Below the pieces are notes generated by a model. The model ran no database searches. It was not told the DNA's origin and saw only the letters and a list, made by a program, of their open reading frames with translations. From contig DPRC01000145.1 in NCBI GenBank assembly GCA_003537695.1, positions 5,831 through 12,751 of the forward strand: a stretch of 6,921 nt of DNA. The letters run 5' to 3'. Of the stretch, positions 5,973-6,921 are shown piece by piece. Both the position numbers and the translations under genes were made by a program. This DNA is from Polaribacter sp. GTDB taxonomy: Bacteria; Bacteroidota; Bacteroidia; Flavobacteriales; Flavobacteriaceae. Position 1 is the stretch's first letter; every line of letters starts with the position of its first letter.

Positions 5973-6836
5973 CTATCCAAGATAGGTCATTAAGATTTTA
6001 CTTCTAGAGGTATGCTTTAGTCTTCTAATTGCTTTTTCTTTAATTTGACGCACACGCTCACGTGTTAAATCAAATGTTTCTCCAATTTCTTCTAAAGTCA
6101 TTGGTTGGTGTTCTCCCAAACCAAAATACAACTTAACTACATCCGCCTCTCTTGGTGTTAAGGTTTCTAATGCTCTGTCTATTTCTATTCTTAAAGATTC
6201 ATGTAATAATTTTCTATCAGGATTTGGAGATTCTCCAGAATTTAAAACGTCATATAGGTTAGAATCTTCACCTTCAATTAAAGGTGCATCCATAGAGACG
6301 TGACGTCCAGAATTTTTCATCGATTCTTTCACATCATTCACCGTCATGTCTAACTTCTTCGCAATTTCTTCAGCACTTGGAGGACGCTCATTTTCTTGCT
6401 CTAAGAAAGCATACATTTTATTAATCTTATTGATAGAACCAATTTTATTCAAAGGCAATCGTACAATTCTAGATTGCTCTGCCAAGGCCTGCAAGATTGA
6501 TTGACGGATCCACCAAACTGCATAGGAGATAAATTTAAAACCTCTTGTTTCATCAAAACGTTTTGCAGCTTTAATCAAACCTAAATTTCCTTCATTGATT
6601 AAATCGGGCAATGTTAATCCTTGATTCTGATATTGTTTGGCAACAGATACAACAAATCTTAAATTGGCTTTTGTTAATTTCTCTAAAGCTCTTTGATCCC
6701 CTGCTTTGATAAGTTGAGCTAATTCTACTTCTTCATCAGCAGTAATCAAGTCTACTTTTCCAATTTCTTGTAAATATTTGTCAAGGGAAGCAGTTTCTCT
6801 ATTGGTAACCTGCTTGGTTATTTTTAGTTGTCTCAT
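5973..6836 (-). CDS. rpoD: Primary RNA polymerase sigma factor (sigma-70, RpoD/SigA)
   Basis: This is the housekeeping sigma factor that directs RNA polymerase to promoters. The 287 residues match the short primary sigma factor of Bacteroidota, which lacks region 1.1 and the long non-conserved insert of E. coli RpoD. Region 1.2 is at about 14-45 ([16 protein letters not shown]). Region 2 is at about 51-121, with the core-binding [18 protein letters not shown] (78-95) and the -10-recognising, DNA-melting [14 protein letters not shown] (105-118). Region 3 spans about 130-207. Region 4 spans about 220-274, with the helix-turn-helix [20 protein letters not shown] (248-267) that reads the upstream promoter element. 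The protein ends ILMTYLG, typical of flavobacterial copies. The ATG at 6834-6836 gives the usual N-terminus MRQLKITKQ, and no Shine-Dalgarno is visible. A terminator follows, so it may be transcribed on its own. Confidence 0.97.
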   Translation of the reverse strand: MRQLKITKQVTNRETASLDKYLQEIGKVDLITADEEVELAQLIKAGDQRALEKLTKANLRFVVSVAKQYQNQGLTLPDLINEGNLGLIKAAKRFDETRGFKFISYAVWWIRQSILQALAEQSRIVRLPLNKIGSINKINKMYAFLEQENERPPSAEEIAKKLDMTVNDVKESMKNSGRHVSMDAPLIEGEDSNLYDVLNSGESPNPDRKLLHESLRIEIDRALETLTPREADVVKLYFGLGEHQPMTLEEIGETFDLTRERVRQIKEKAIRRLKHTSRSKILMTYLG

Positions 6837-6864
6837 CTAATTTATCTGCAGCAATTTAAAGATT

Positions 6865-6894
6865 CAAATACTTGCTACAAATACTTATACGCAA
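6865..6894 (-). promoter_or_regulatory. Candidate rpoD promoter
   Basis: Read on the - strand, a TTG (6894-6892) is followed after 19 bases by AGTATTTG (6872-6865). This resembles the Bacteroidota pattern of a -33 TTG and a -7 TAnnTTTG, with the leading TA replaced. It would put the transcription start about 20-25 bases before the rpoD ATG. A second AGTATTTG copy sits 13 bases further upstream (6885-6878), overlapping a TATAAG. The match is imperfect and AT-rich sequence produces such motifs by chance. Confidence 0.33.
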
Positions 6895-6921
6895 GAAGCG
6901 CATGTAATGTTACAAAAAAGT

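Overview
This window looks like chromosomal DNA from a flavobacterium (Bacteroidota, probably Flavobacteriaceae). The evidence is a strongly A+T-rich sequence, A-rich leaders without Shine-Dalgarno motifs, a short 287-residue primary sigma factor lacking region 1.1, and a YqeY gene of the type that often follows ftsZ in these bacteria (gene order from memory). I cannot name a genus.

Layout. The left end (1-499, + strand) holds the 3' part of a GatB/YqeY-domain gene, then tRNA-Arg(UCG) only 20 bases downstream, then a strong intrinsic terminator. Bases 500-896 contain no convincing gene but include a hairpin followed by T-rich sequence. A sugar-porter MFS transporter gene follows (897-2276, + strand). 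It converges with a block on the - strand across a 256-base gap that holds only weak AT-rich inverted repeats.

The - strand block, read in its own direction, is rpoD (6836-5973), an intrinsic terminator, then rpe (5842-5186), a DEDDh exonuclease/GIY-YIG nuclease fusion (5185-3797), and an FAD-dependent amine-oxidase-type oxidoreductase (3816-2533). The last three are packed like an operon. The rpe stop codon is followed directly and in frame by a TTG start for the nuclease, and the nuclease and oxidoreductase genes overlap by 20 bases.

How the parts relate. rpoD and rpe are housekeeping genes (primary sigma factor; pentose phosphate pathway). The nuclease fusion looks like a small DNA repair enzyme. 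It combines a DnaQ-type 3'-5' exonuclease with the N-terminal incision module of UvrC, including a UvrC-like cysteine cluster. The oxidoreductase has no clear functional link to its neighbours, and the transporter is a lone sugar/H+ symporter candidate.

Most of the window is ordinary core genome, and I see no mobile element, CRISPR array or clear new system. The features most worth a second look lie in the nuclease gene: its TTG start abutting a stop codon, a C7 tract between its two domains where a slip in either direction stops translation almost at once, and its Fe-S-type cysteine pattern with an extra cysteine-bearing insertion.
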